Shown here: positions 48,425 to 57,624 of the stretch, piece by piece
Numbering within the stretch: the first letter of the stretch is position 1
How the letters are laid out: every line of letters starts with the position of its first letter
Assembly: GCF_004138485.1 (NCBI RefSeq)
Contig: NZ_RYEV01000004.1
Coordinates: forward strand, 432,803-496,802
Origin: Peristeroidobacter soli
GTDB lineage: Bacteria > Pseudomonadota > Gammaproteobacteria > Steroidobacterales > Steroidobacteraceae
Direction: 5' to 3'
DNA length: 64,000 nt
Translations under genes and position numbers: made by a program
Notes under the pieces: generated by a model
What the model was told of the DNA's origin: nothing
What the model saw: the letters and a program-made list of their open reading frames with translations, nothing else
Database searches by the model: none

Positions 48425-51400
48425 GTGTCGCCGCGCTTCTTCATCGATCGCCCGATTTTCTCCTGGGTGATCGCGCTCGGCATTCTGCTCGCCGGCACGC
48501 TGGCCTTGCGGTCACTGCCGATCGAGCAGTATCCCGCCATCGCCCCACCCTCCTTGACCATCGCGGTCACCTATCCCGGCGCGGATGCCGCGACGCTCGA
48601 AACCAACGTCACGCAGGTCATCGAGCAGGAATTGAACGGCGTCGAAGGCTTTTTATATATGGCCTCGACCAGCCGCTCGAACGGCACCGCGTCGATCACC
48701 GTGACCTTCGACTCGGGCACGGACATCGATGTCGCGCAAATGGACGTGCAGAACAAACTGCGTGCCATCGAGCAGCGGCTGCCCGAAGAGGTGCGCCGTC
48801 AAGGCATCCTGGTGAACGAGGCGTCGTCGAGCTTTTTGATGATCGTGGCGCTGCAGTCGAAAACGGGGGCGACGCCTTCGCTCGAGCTCGGCAACTTCGC
48901 GGCCACCCGCGTGATCGACGAGCTGCGCCGCGTGCCCGGCGTCGGCGACATTCGTTCGTTCTCTTCCGAGTACGCGATGCGCGTGTGGCTCGATCCGGAC
49001 CGCCTCACGACCTACAGCCTGTCGGCCGCCGAAGTGCTGGCGGCGGTCCAGGAACAGAACACGCAGTCCCCCGGTGGCCAGCTCGGCGACCGGCCGCTCG
49101 CCAACCGGACCGAGCTGAACGCCCCCATCCTCACCCAGAACCGGTTCACGACGCCCGAGCAATTTGCATCGATCATCCTGCGCGCCAACCCCGACGGCTC
49201 GACCGTGCGAGTGGGCGATGTGGGTCGAGTCGAGCTGGGAGCGCAAAGCTATCTTTCCGACATGGAGCTGAACGGCAAGCCGGCCGCAGGCATGGGCATC
49301 CAGCTTTCGACCGGCGCCAATGCGCTCGCGACCGCGACCGGCGTCAAGGAGCGCCTGACACAACTCCAGCACTCCTTTCCGGAGGACATCACCTGGGCCG
49401 TGCCATACGACACCACCCCCTTCATCAGCATCTCGATCGATGAGGTGGTGAAGACGCTCGTCGAAGCCATGGTGCTGGTGTTCCTGGTGATGTTTCTGTT
49501 TCTACAGAACTGGCGCGCCACCCTGATTCCCACCATCGTCGTGCCGATCGCGCTGGCCGGCGCCTGTCTGGGATTGTGGGTGCTCGGCTTCTCCATCAAC
49601 GTGCTGACCTTGTTCGGCATGGTGCTCGCCATCGGCATTCTGGTCGACGATGCCATCGTGGTGATCGAGAACGTCGAGCGCATCATGACGGAGGAAGGTC
49701 TGCCGCCGCATGAGGCGACCGTGAAGGCGATGACGCAGATCACCTCCGCAATCATCGGCATCACGCTGGTGCTGGTCGCGGTGTTCGTGCCGATGGCGTT
49801 TTTTCCGGGCTCGACGGGCGGTATCTACCGGCAATTCTCACTGACGCTCACCTTGTCGATTGCGTTCTCCGCGTTGCTCGCGCTCACGCTGACCCCTGCA
49901 CTGTGTGCGACCCTGCTCAAGTCCGAGCCCCTGCATTGCCGTGCGGATGCCGAGCGATCCACCAGCCGGCTGGGCCGCTGGTCCGCGCGCTTCTTCGGCG
50001 GCTTCAACGACTGGTTCGGTCGGGTGACGCATCGCTATCAGGCGCTGGTCGGCGGCATCCTCGCCAGATCGCTGCGCTTCCTCGCCATCTTCGTATTGCT
50101 GGTGGGCATCGCGCTGCTGCTGTTCTCACGCCTGCCCGGCAGCTTTCTGCCGGCCGAAGATCAGGGCGCGATCATCACCGTCGTGCAAGCACCGCCGGGC
50201 GCCACGATCGATCGCACCGACGAGGCCATCGACCAGGTCCGAGGTTTCTATCGCGCCCAACCACAAACCCGAAGCATCATCTTCATCCGAGGCTTCAGTT
50301 TCTTCGGCCAGGGTCAGTCGAACGCCATGGCCTTTGTTTCGCTCACCCCCTGGGATGAGCGTCCCGGCGAACAGAACAACGCGCTAACCCTCGTCGGCAA
50401 GGCCAACGCCCTGCTCTCGCAAGTGAAACAGGCGCTGATATTTACGCTCAACCCGCCATCGATTCCGTCGCTCGGCGTCGCCGCGGGCTTCACGTTCAAG
50501 CTGCAGGATCGCGCCGGTCTCGGACAGCAGGCGCTGGTCAACGCGCGCAATCAAATCCTGATGGCCGCGAGTCGAAGCCCGGTGCTCACGGCGGTTCGAC
50601 CGGAGGGTCAGGCGGACTCGCCGCAGCTGCGCGTGCTCATCGATCGGGTCAAGGCCCGAGCCTTGGGACTGTCGATCGCCGACGTGAACGCGACACTCGC
50701 CATCGCCTTTGGCAGTGCGTACGCCAACGACTTCAGTCGCGAGGGGCGCATCCTGCGCGTGCTGTTACAAGCCGACGCTCCGTATCGAATGACACCCGCG
50801 GACGTGCTCGCGCTCAGAGTAAGGAACACGCAAGGAGAGATGGTGCCATTCGGGGCGTTCACGACCACCGAGTGGACTGCCGGTCCGCCACAAACGGATC
50901 GCTACAACGGCTATCCGGCGATGACCCTCTCAGGCTCGCCCGCCCCCGGTCGCTCCAGCGGCGAGGCGATGAACGAAATGGCACGACTCGCGGGGCAGCT
51001 GCCGGAAGGGTTCGATTTCGAATGGACCGGCATTTCTTTCGAGGAGCAACAGGCCGGCGGCCAGGTGGGCGCCTTGCTGGGCCTGTCGCTGATCGTCGTG
51101 TTCCTGTTGCTCGCCGCCTTGTATGAAAGCTGGACGGTGCCGCTCGCGGTGTTGCTGGTCGTGCCGCTCGGCGTGCTGGGCGCGGTGCTGTTTACGATGC
51201 TCCGGGGGTTGCCCGCGGATGTCTATTTCAACGTCGGGTTGATCGCGATCATCGGCCTCGCCGCCAAGAACGCCATTCTGATCGTGGAGTTCGCGCTGGA
51301 AGAAGAAGCGGCAGGTAAATCCACCTTCGATGCCACCATGAACGCGGTGAAACTGCGCCTGCGCCCCATCATCATGACCTCGCTCGCGTTCATCCTGGGC

Positions 51401-51577
51401 ATGGTGCCTCTGGTACTGTCGGCCGGCGCGGGCGCGGCCAGTCGTATCGCGGTGGGCACGGGCGTCATGGGCGGCATGATCGCCGCAACCGTGCTGGGCA
51501 TCTTCTTCATCCCGGTGCTTTACCTGTCCGTGCGACGCTGGTTGACGCGCGGAAAGTTGAAGACAGCCCATGAGTAG
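48425..51577 (+). CDS. RND efflux inner-membrane pump, HAE1 family (MexB/AcrB-like)
   Basis: 1050 residues starting with GTG 48425 (MSPRFFIDRPIFSWVIALGI). The essential proton-relay acids are in TM4, GILVDDAIVVIENVERI. Two duplicated halves of six membrane segments each enclose large periplasmic porter loops (ITVTYPGADA at the first, WTGISFEEQQAGGQ at the second). It exports hydrophobic or amphipathic compounds using the proton gradient; the natural cargo cannot be read from the sequence. It follows the adaptor by 3 bp. Confidence 0.96.
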   Translation: MSPRFFIDRPIFSWVIALGILLAGTLALRSLPIEQYPAIAPPSLTIAVTYPGADAATLETNVTQVIEQELNGVEGFLYMASTSRSNGTASITVTFDSGTDIDVAQMDVQNKLRAIEQRLPEEVRRQGILVNEASSSFLMIVALQSKTGATPSLELGNFAATRVIDELRRVPGVGDIRSFSSEYAMRVWLDPDRLTTYSLSAAEVLAAVQEQNTQSPGGQLGDRPLANRTELNAPILTQNRFTTPEQFASIILRANPDGSTVRVGDVGRVELGAQSYLSDMELNGKPAAGMGIQLSTGANALATATGVKERLTQLQHSFPEDITWAVPYDTTPFISISIDEVVKTLVEAMVLVFLVMFLFLQNWRATLIPTIVVPIALAGACLGLWVLGFSINVLTLFGMVLAIGILVDDAIVVIENVERIMTEEGLPPHEATVKAMTQITSAIIGITLVLVAVFVPMAFFPGSTGGIYRQFSLTLTLSIAFSALLALTLTPALCATLLKSEPLHCRADAERSTSRLGRWSARFFGGFNDWFGRVTHRYQALVGGILARSLRFLAIFVLLVGIALLLFSRLPGSFLPAEDQGAIITVVQAPPGATIDRTDEAIDQVRGFYRAQPQTRSIIFIRGFSFFGQGQSNAMAFVSLTPWDERPGEQNNALTLVGKANALLSQVKQALIFTLNPPSIPSLGVAAGFTFKLQDRAGLGQQALVNARNQILMAASRSPVLTAVRPEGQADSPQLRVLIDRVKARALGLSIADVNATLAIAFGSAYANDFSREGRILRVLLQADAPYRMTPADVLALRVRNTQGEMVPFGAFTTTEWTAGPPQTDRYNGYPAMTLSGSPAPGRSSGEAMNEMARLAGQLPEGFDFEWTGISFEEQQAGGQVGALLGLSLIVVFLLLAALYESWTVPLAVLLVVPLGVLGAVLFTMLRGLPADVYFNVGLIAIIGLAAKNAILIVEFALEEEAAGKSTFDATMNAVKLRLRPIIMTSLAFILGMVPLVLSAGAGAASRIAVGTGVMGGMIAATVLGIFFIPVLYLSVRRWLTRGKLKTAHE

Positions 51578-53003
51578 GCTCTCCAACGCACTGCGCGCCC
51601 TCAGCATCGGAATGTTTCTTTCCGCGTGCTCGTTCGCACCTCGCGACGAGCGCCCTGCGCTACCGACTGCGCAGCGATATGCGGAAGGCTACGTCGACGG
51701 TCCCGCAGCCGGCACACGAGCCGTCGAATTCGGATGGCGAGATTTCTTTGCCGACCCACGGCTGGAAGTCTTGATCGCGACGGCGCTGAAAAACAATCGC
51801 GACCTGACGATCGCGGTCGCGCAGATCGAAGAAGCGCGCGGCCTGTATCGCGTCCAACGATCCGATCTGCTACCGAAGATCAACGTCAACGCAGAAGTCA
51901 CGCGCAACGGCGTCGGTCCGGAGAGCGCCGGGCTCACGGGGGCGACACCGCTGGGCACCAGCGAGACGTTCACCCAGTACTTCGTGGGCGCGGGTGTCGC
52001 CGCCTTCGAGCTGGATTTCTGGGGTCGCGTTCGCAATCTATCTCGGGCCGCGCGCGCCGAGTATCTCGCGACCGTCGAGGCGGCCCGGGCGTTTCAACTT
52101 TCGCTGATTCGGGACGTCGCCTCCGCATATTTCGCAGCGCTCGAAGCCCGCGAGCGCCTGGAATTGGCGGAAGCCACCGTCGACAGTCGTCGCGAAGGCC
52201 TGCGTATCGCAAAGAAGCGCCTGGATGCCGGTGTCACGTCCGCTCTGGATTTCCGCCAGGCTGAAACGCTGCTGACGCAGGCAGAAACCGAGCTTGCATC
52301 ATTACGCTTCACCAAGGCACAGAACGAGAACCTGCTCGCGACCCTCGTCGGCAGCGCCATCGCCGAACCGCTGCCCGAGCCATTGCCGCTCGCGGACCAG
52401 GACCGAATGGAAACATTGGCCGCGGGGATGCCATCGGATTTGTTGGTAAACCGACCCGACATTCTGGCCGCTGAGCATCGGCTGCGTGGCGCTCGCGCGA
52501 ACATCGGCGCGGCGCGCGCGGCATTCTTTCCTTCGATCACCCTGACCGGCAGCTACGGCTTCGCGTCGACGGAGCTGGACTCGCTGGTCGGCAACGATCG
52601 ACGCACCTGGTCCTACGGGCCGTCGATCTCGCTGCCGATCTTCGACTTTGGCGCCCGCCGCGCCAACCTGACCGTCGCCGAGGCGCGCCAGAACATCGCG
52701 ATCGCCGACTACGAGCGCACCATTCAAACCAGCTTTCAGGAAGTCTCGGACGCGCTCGCCGGTCGCAAGTTTCTTGCCGAGCAAGTGAGTGCCCAGGAGC
52801 GGGGAACGAAGGCACAACGACAACTCGCGGAGCTCGCGCATCGCCGTTATAACGAAGGCGTCGTCAGCTACCTCGAGGTGCTGGATGCGGAGCGCAATCT
52901 GTTCTCAGCGGAGCAGGCACTGCTGCAGGTCCGTCGCGCCGAGGTGTCCAATCTCGTGTCTCTGTATATCGCGCTGGGTGGCGGACAGATCGAGACGCGC
53001 TAG
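51570..53003 (+). CDS. RND outer-membrane factor lipoprotein (OprM/NodT-like)
   Basis: 477 residues with a lipobox (LSAC) near residue 19. Two TolC-like repeats contain the periplasmic helices, for example NNRDLTIAVAQIEEARGLYRV and LVNRPDILAAEHRLRGARAN, the latter an OprM-family hallmark. It overlaps the pump gene by 8 bp. Its stop and that of the convergent pqqE share a CTAG at 53000-53003. Confidence 0.94.
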   Translation: MSRLSNALRALSIGMFLSACSFAPRDERPALPTAQRYAEGYVDGPAAGTRAVEFGWRDFFADPRLEVLIATALKNNRDLTIAVAQIEEARGLYRVQRSDLLPKINVNAEVTRNGVGPESAGLTGATPLGTSETFTQYFVGAGVAAFELDFWGRVRNLSRAARAEYLATVEAARAFQLSLIRDVASAYFAALEARERLELAEATVDSRREGLRIAKKRLDAGVTSALDFRQAETLLTQAETELASLRFTKAQNENLLATLVGSAIAEPLPEPLPLADQDRMETLAAGMPSDLLVNRPDILAAEHRLRGARANIGAARAAFFPSITLTGSYGFASTELDSLVGNDRRTWSYGPSISLPIFDFGARRANLTVAEARQNIAIADYERTIQTSFQEVSDALAGRKFLAEQVSAQERGTKAQRQLAELAHRRYNEGVVSYLEVLDAERNLFSAEQALLQVRRAEVSNLVSLYIALGGGQIETR

Positions 53004-54127
53004 GCGAGACGACTGGAATTCTCGCGACGCCTGAAGATCAACGGCGCCTCGGGCACCTGCGGCTGCTGCGCCCGGTCGAGCGCCGCCAGGACCACCTGAT
53101 GATGCGGACTCTTGGAGCACACCGGATCCGCCACCGCCGGGTCATGGGCCAGCAAATACGCCTGACACCGACACCCGCCCAGATCCTTCTCCCGCTCCTC
53201 ACAACTCGCGCACGGCTCTTTCATCCAGCCAAAGCCGCGAAACTTGTTGAACGCCTCGGACTGAAACCAGATCTCCCGCATGCCCTTCGTGCGAACATTC
53301 GGAAAGCTCAACCCCGGCAGCATCCTCGCCGTGTGACACGGCAGCGCCGTCCCGTCCGGCGCGATGGTCGCAAGCGTCGTGCCCCAGCCATTCACACATC
53401 GCTTCGGGCGCTGCTCGTAGTAATCCGGCACCACGAACAGAATCCGCATCTTGCCTTTCATCCGCTCGCGCCACTCGAGCATCGTCCGCTCGGCTCTCTG
53501 CAACTGCTCTCGCGACGGCAGCAGGTGCTCCCGATTCAGATGGGCCCACGAGTAATACTGCGTGTTCGCCAGCTCCAGATAGTCCGCGCCCATTTGCACC
53601 GCCATGTCGATGATGGTGTCGAGATGATCGATGTTGAGCCGATGGATCACGCAGTTGACCACCATCGGATAGCCGTGCGACTTGATCCACTCCGCGCAGC
53701 GCTTCTTCAGCTCGAACGTTCTGGTGTGCGACAGGAAATCATTCATCTCCCGGGTCGAGTCCTGAAACGACAGCTGGATGTGATCCAGCCCCACCCGTTT
53801 CAACTCACTCAAGCGCTCGCGCGACAAACCGACGCCCGATGTAATCAGATTCGTGTAGTACCCCAACCGATGCGCCTCGGCCGCGATCTGCTCGACGTCA
53901 TCCCGCACCAACGGCTCGCCACCCGACAATCCCAATTGCACCGACCCGAGCGCCCGCGCCTCGCGCAGCACTCGCAGCCATTCCCCGGTCGTCAACTCAT
54001 CCTCGACCTTGGCGAAGTCGATCGGGTTGTAACAGAACACACATTGCAACGGACATCGATACGTCAGCTCGAGCAGCAGCCACAAGGGCGGCCCGACAGA
54101 CGGCGATGTTGTCACTGCCGCTTTCAT
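53000..54127 (-). CDS. pqqE: PqqE, radical SAM peptide cyclase of PQQ synthesis
   Basis: 375 residues. The radical-SAM cluster motif C-x3-C-x2-C is Cys25, Cys29, Cys32 in LTYRCPLQCVFCYNP. The SPASM domain near the C-terminus has CVNGWGTTLATIAPDG and CASCEEREKDLGGCRCQAYL. PqqE cross-links Glu and Tyr of PqqA as the first step of PQQ formation, working with PqqD. It starts in an ATGA overlap with pqqD. Confidence 0.97.
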   Translation of the reverse strand: MKAAVTTSPSVGPPLWLLLELTYRCPLQCVFCYNPIDFAKVEDELTTGEWLRVLREARALGSVQLGLSGGEPLVRDDVEQIAAEAHRLGYYTNLITSGVGLSRERLSELKRVGLDHIQLSFQDSTREMNDFLSHTRTFELKKRCAEWIKSHGYPMVVNCVIHRLNIDHLDTIIDMAVQMGADYLELANTQYYSWAHLNREHLLPSREQLQRAERTMLEWRERMKGKMRILFVVPDYYEQRPKRCVNGWGTTLATIAPDGTALPCHTARMLPGLSFPNVRTKGMREIWFQSEAFNKFRGFGWMKEPCASCEEREKDLGGCRCQAYLLAHDPAVADPVCSKSPHHQVVLAALDRAQQPQVPEAPLIFRRRENSSRLA

Positions 54128-54396
54128 GACACCGCCGCACTGAGCCAGCCTTGCGCTCTGGCCAGCTGCAGGAATTGTTCGATGTCGCCTTGCAGCCCCT
54201 TGCGATTGAACGCCGACTCCAGGTCCGCCACGATCTCATCGACACTGCGCTCGCCATCGCACCGACGCAGAATCTCCGCGGCACTGGTGTTCAACTTCAC
54301 CATGCCCTCCGGATACAGCAGCACATATGCCTTCTGCACTTCCTCCCACTGCAGCCGGAAGCCAGGGCGCATGCTCGGCCGGTCGGCCTGGGTCAT
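54124..54396 (-). CDS. pqqD: PqqD, PqqA-binding chaperone
   Basis: 90 residues: an N-terminal region, then [19 protein letters not shown] and [20 protein letters not shown], the PqqD winged-helix core. It binds PqqA and presents it to PqqE. The ATG at 54396 overlaps the pqqC stop as ATGA and the end overlaps pqqE the same way. A longer open frame upstream lies over pqqC and is shadow. Confidence 0.96.
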   Translation of the reverse strand: MTQADRPSMRPGFRLQWEEVQKAYVLLYPEGMVKLNTSAAEILRRCDGERSVDEIVADLESAFNRKGLQGDIEQFLQLARAQGWLSAAVS

Positions 54397-55094
54397 GACT
54401 GAACTCCGTAATGCTGTGCCATGGCGTCGTTCATCGCCCACAGGATGTCGAGCTTGAACTTCAGCACCTGCAACGCCCGCTGCTGTTGCTCGCGAGTCTT
54501 GAAACAGGCGAGCGTCACGGCCAGCCCGTGATTCACGTCGCGTTGGGCGAGCGAAACGCGGCTGCGAAAGTACTGCAGTCCGTCCTGCTCGATCCACGGA
54601 TAGTGCTCCGGCCACGACGACAACCGTTGGCGATGAATGGCGGGCGCAAACAACTCCGTCAGCGATGAGCACACCGCTTCCTGCCACGGCGCCTGTCGGG
54701 CGAAATTCACATAGGCGTCGACCGCGAAACGCACGCCGGGAATCAACCACTGCAATTCCTCCACCTCGGCGCGTTCCAAACCGACCGCTTCGGCCAATCG
54801 CAGCCAGGCCTCGATGCCGCCGGGATCGTCGCCATGGCCGTCGTGATCCAGGATGCGTTCGACCCAGCGCCGTCGCACCTCCCGATCCGGGCAGTTCGCC
54901 AGAATCGCCGCGTCCTTGCGCGGGATGCTGATCTGATAATAGAAGCGATTCGCCACCCAGCCCTGGATCTGTTGGCGGCTCGCCTTGCCGGTATTCAGCA
55001 TCACGTTGAACGGATGATGGATGTGATACGCCTGCCCCTGCTCCCGCAAGTGCAGCTCGAACTCCGCCTCATTCCAGGGAACGTCGCCGCTCAC
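54393..55094 (-). CDS. pqqC: PqqC, pyrroloquinoline-quinone synthase
   Basis: 233 residues with GTG start inside a GTGA overlap with the pqqB stop. Core blocks [37 protein letters not shown] and [19 protein letters not shown] match PqqC, the cofactor-free oxidase that closes and oxidises the PQQ ring in the last step. Confidence 0.97.
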   Translation of the reverse strand: MSGDVPWNEAEFELHLREQGQAYHIHHPFNVMLNTGKASRQQIQGWVANRFYYQISIPRKDAAILANCPDREVRRRWVERILDHDGHGDDPGGIEAWLRLAEAVGLERAEVEELQWLIPGVRFAVDAYVNFARQAPWQEAVCSSLTELFAPAIHRQRLSSWPEHYPWIEQDGLQYFRSRVSLAQRDVNHGLAVTLACFKTREQQQRALQVLKFKLDILWAMNDAMAQHYGVQS

Positions 55095-55996
55095 AGCACG
55101 ATCTCCATACCGTCGTACGCAACCTCGATGCGGCGTTCGCTCAACAGCGCGCGCTCGGGCGAGTCCTCGACCAGGATCGGGTTGGTATTGTTGATGTGAA
55201 TCAGCACGCGCCGCGTGGTCGCCGGCAGCCGGTCGAGCCAGGTGATCATGCCGCCGGTCTGCGATAGATGCCCCATGTCGGCCGCGCGCTTGTGAGATAC
55301 GCCGAGCCGCACGAGCTCGTCATCGGTCCAGAACGTGCCATCGACCAGCACGCACTGAGCACTGCTCATCAACTCGAACAACCACGAATCGATGTTGGCG
55401 ACGCCGGGCGCGTAGCACAGCCGCGCCTCGGTTCTCACATCCTCGACGATCAGTCCGATGACATCGCCCAGCGCCGGGGCACGCGTGGAATACGGCGGCG
55501 GCCGGCCGGGCAACGCGATCGCCTGCCAGCGCAGATCGTCGCTGCCTTCGACCGTGAACCACTCGCCCGTCACGATGCGCTGCCGGTCGATGCCACAGTA
55601 CCGCTGCAGGACCTGCAGAATGGGGTTCGAGATCGTGAGATCGGCGAAGGCATTGTCCGTACACCACAGCGGCCACGGCCGCGTCGCCTCGCGTAGCATC
55701 AACAGGCCGGTGGTGTGATCGATCTGCGAGTCGGTCAGGACGATATTGCGGATACCGGTGTCGCGATAAGCCCGGCCCGGCTGCAGTTGAGGATTGGCCT
55801 GCAGTTGCGCCAGGATGTCGGGCGACGCGTTGACCAGCGTCCAGGCGGTTTCATCCGCGCCGCGGATCGCGATGGACGACTGGGTGCGCGGGCGGGCGTC
55901 AAGCTCCTCCCGTCGCACGCCGCCGCAGTTGGGGCAGTTGCAATTCCACTGAGGAAAGCCACCGCCAGCGGCAGCGCCTAGAATTCGTATGTGCAT
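55091..55996 (-). CDS. pqqB: PqqB, metallo-beta-lactamase-fold enzyme of PQQ synthesis
   Basis: 301 residues starting [19 protein letters not shown]. Further family marks are NCNCPNC, the degenerate histidine region [16 protein letters not shown] and [18 protein letters not shown]. PqqB hydroxylates an intermediate in the pathway. The ATG at 55996 is preferred because it opens the conserved sequence. It follows pqqA by 52 nt, with a hairpin in that gap. Confidence 0.97.
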   Translation of the reverse strand: MHIRILGAAAGGGFPQWNCNCPNCGGVRREELDARPRTQSSIAIRGADETAWTLVNASPDILAQLQANPQLQPGRAYRDTGIRNIVLTDSQIDHTTGLLMLREATRPWPLWCTDNAFADLTISNPILQVLQRYCGIDRQRIVTGEWFTVEGSDDLRWQAIALPGRPPPYSTRAPALGDVIGLIVEDVRTEARLCYAPGVANIDSWLFELMSSAQCVLVDGTFWTDDELVRLGVSHKRAADMGHLSQTGGMITWLDRLPATTRRVLIHINNTNPILVEDSPERALLSERRIEVAYDGMEIVL

Positions 55997-56007
55997 GGGC
56001 AAGGCGA

Positions 56008-56031
56008 GGCTCCGGGACACTCCCGGCAGCC
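56008..56031 (-). promoter_or_regulatory. Stem-loop between pqqA and pqqB
   Basis: On the minus strand CCGGGA-GTG-TCCCGG forms a 6-bp stem, extended by GGCT/AGCC pairs, just after the pqqA stop. Such a hairpin could protect or attenuate transcripts so that the PqqA peptide is made in excess over the enzymes. There is no U-tract, so it is not a strong terminator. Confidence 0.6.
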
Positions 56032-56048
56032 CCGCCCTCTTTCAACGA

Positions 56049-56123
56049 TCAACGGTGCTCGGCATACATGGTGATTTCCATGCCCAGACGCAGATCGATG
56101 GCCACAGGGGTTTCCCAAGTCAT
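56049..56123 (-). CDS. pqqA: PqqA, precursor peptide of PQQ
   Basis: A 24-residue peptide beginning MTWETPVAIDLRLG. Glu16 and Tyr20, in EITMYAEHR, are the two residues that PqqE joins to make the PQQ skeleton, at their canonical positions. AAGGAG lies 6 nt before the ATG at 56123. It is first in the pqqABCDE order. Confidence 0.97.
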   Translation of the reverse strand: MTWETPVAIDLRLGMEITMYAEHR

Positions 56124-56197
56124 GGTGGACTCCTTGTAGGGACCAACCGCGGTCCCGACACCACCATGACGCCATCCCACCGCCCCGGCTACTCGAC

Positions 56198-56229
56198 AAT
56201 CATGATTCGCGACTCATGATTTTCATGAG
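56198..56229. promoter_or_regulatory. Palindromes in the pqqA / sensor kinase divergent promoter
   Basis: AATCATGATT (56198-56207) is a perfect palindrome, and CTCATGA-TTT-TCATGAG (56213-56229) is a perfect 7-3-7 inverted repeat. Both contain TCATGA cores. They lie between the divergent starts at 56123 and 56278. The response regulator at 57621 is a natural candidate binder. Confidence 0.55.
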
Positions 56230-56277
56230 CGCGGCCTGCCTCATACTTCGCGCCCCGCCGCCGGCAAGGAAGGACCG

Positions 56278-57624
56278 TTGAAACTTCGCACCCACGTCAA
56301 CCTGATCGTCGCCAGCCTGAGCGCGGCCTTCGTGATCCTGGCGGCGTGGCTGCAATTCGACGGCACCCGGCGTGCAGTGCGCGAGGAGATCGCCGGGGCC
56401 AACGTCGTGGCCACCCAGCTGCTGAGCCGGATTCTGATCGGTTACGACCAGCGCGACGATGAGCAGCTGCTGACCTTCCTGCAGCACCTCGGCCGGGTGC
56501 GCGCCCACGAGATCACGGTGCGCGATGCAAACCGGCAGATCATCTATGAATCCCCGCCTTCGCCCTACAAGGCCGGCCGCGAAGCACCCGCCTGGTATGC
56601 ATCCTTCATTCTGCCCACGACCCCGGTGCACATCTTTCCGCTCGCGAACGGCTCGGAGGTGCGGATCGAAGCGAATGCCTCGCGCGCCATTCTCGATGGC
56701 TGGGACGATTTCAAACATCTGATGATGGTCGGTGGCATTGCGTTCGCGATACTCAACGCCGCGGTGTTCTGGCTGGTCGGTCGCGCGGTGGCGCCCTGGC
56801 CCATCATCGTCGAGGGGCTCACTCGCATCGAGCAAGGCGATCTGCGCCACCGCCTGCCGAAACTGAAAGGTTACGAAGCCAACATGATCGGCTCGACCTT
56901 CAACCGCATGGCAGTGTCGCTCGAAGAGAAATTGCTCAGCGATCGCAAAGCCGTCGAAGCCGAACAGCGTCTGCAGCAGCGCCGTGAGCTCGACCAGCTC
57001 ATCGAGCAGCGACTGGATGAGGAACGACGCGTCATCGCGCGCGAGCTGCACGATGAGTTCGCGCAATCGGTGACCGCGATTCGCAGCTTCGCGGTCGTGA
57101 TCGCGAACCAACACCCGGTCGACTCGCAGACGGCCGAAGTGGCTCGGCTCATTTCAAGCGAAGCGGCCCAGCTTTACGACGCCATGCACGGGTTGATTCC
57201 CCGCCTCGCGCCCCTGACGCTCGATACCCTGGGACTGGCGGAAACACTGGAGGGCTTCATCAAGCAATGGCAAGGCCGTCATCCCGCGATCCGCTTCTCG
57301 CTGCATCACGAGTTGCCCACCGAGCTCGGGACCAGCGCCACCATCGCGGTGTATCGTGTCGTTCAGGAAGCGGTGATCAATGCCGTGCGCCATGCGCGTC
57401 CCACGCAGGTCGAGGTCAGTGTCGTGCATTCCGACTCGCACATTCGAGTACGCGTCACCGACAACGGCATCGGCCTGCCCGAGGACTGGTCGCGGCCGGG
57501 ACATTTCGGACTGCGCGGCTTGCAGGAGCGCATGGCGATGTTGGGGGGCACACTTACTTTGAAGAACCGCGAGCCGGGCGGCGTGGCGCTGACGGCCGAG
57601 ATTCCGCTGGGAGAGCACGCATGA
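56278..57624 (+). CDS. Two-component sensor histidine kinase, NarX/UhpB type
   Basis: 448 residues from TTG 56278, with an AAGGA-rich box just upstream. One membrane helix at about residues 7-26, a periplasmic sensor loop to about 147, and a second helix (VGGIAFAILNAAVFWLV) precede HAMP. The HisKA_3 phospho-acceptor is His258 in RVIARELHDEFAQSV, followed by an HATPase domain with DNGIGLPEDW and HFGLRGLQERM. It overlaps the response regulator by ATGA. Adjacent to pqqA, it may sense alcohol, metal or quinone status. Confidence 0.93.
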   Translation: MKLRTHVNLIVASLSAAFVILAAWLQFDGTRRAVREEIAGANVVATQLLSRILIGYDQRDDEQLLTFLQHLGRVRAHEITVRDANRQIIYESPPSPYKAGREAPAWYASFILPTTPVHIFPLANGSEVRIEANASRAILDGWDDFKHLMMVGGIAFAILNAAVFWLVGRAVAPWPIIVEGLTRIEQGDLRHRLPKLKGYEANMIGSTFNRMAVSLEEKLLSDRKAVEAEQRLQQRRELDQLIEQRLDEERRVIARELHDEFAQSVTAIRSFAVVIANQHPVDSQTAEVARLISSEAAQLYDAMHGLIPRLAPLTLDTLGLAETLEGFIKQWQGRHPAIRFSLHHELPTELGTSATIAVYRVVQEAVINAVRHARPTQVEVSVVHSDSHIRVRVTDNGIGLPEDWSRPGHFGLRGLQERMAMLGGTLTLKNREPGGVALTAEIPLGEHA

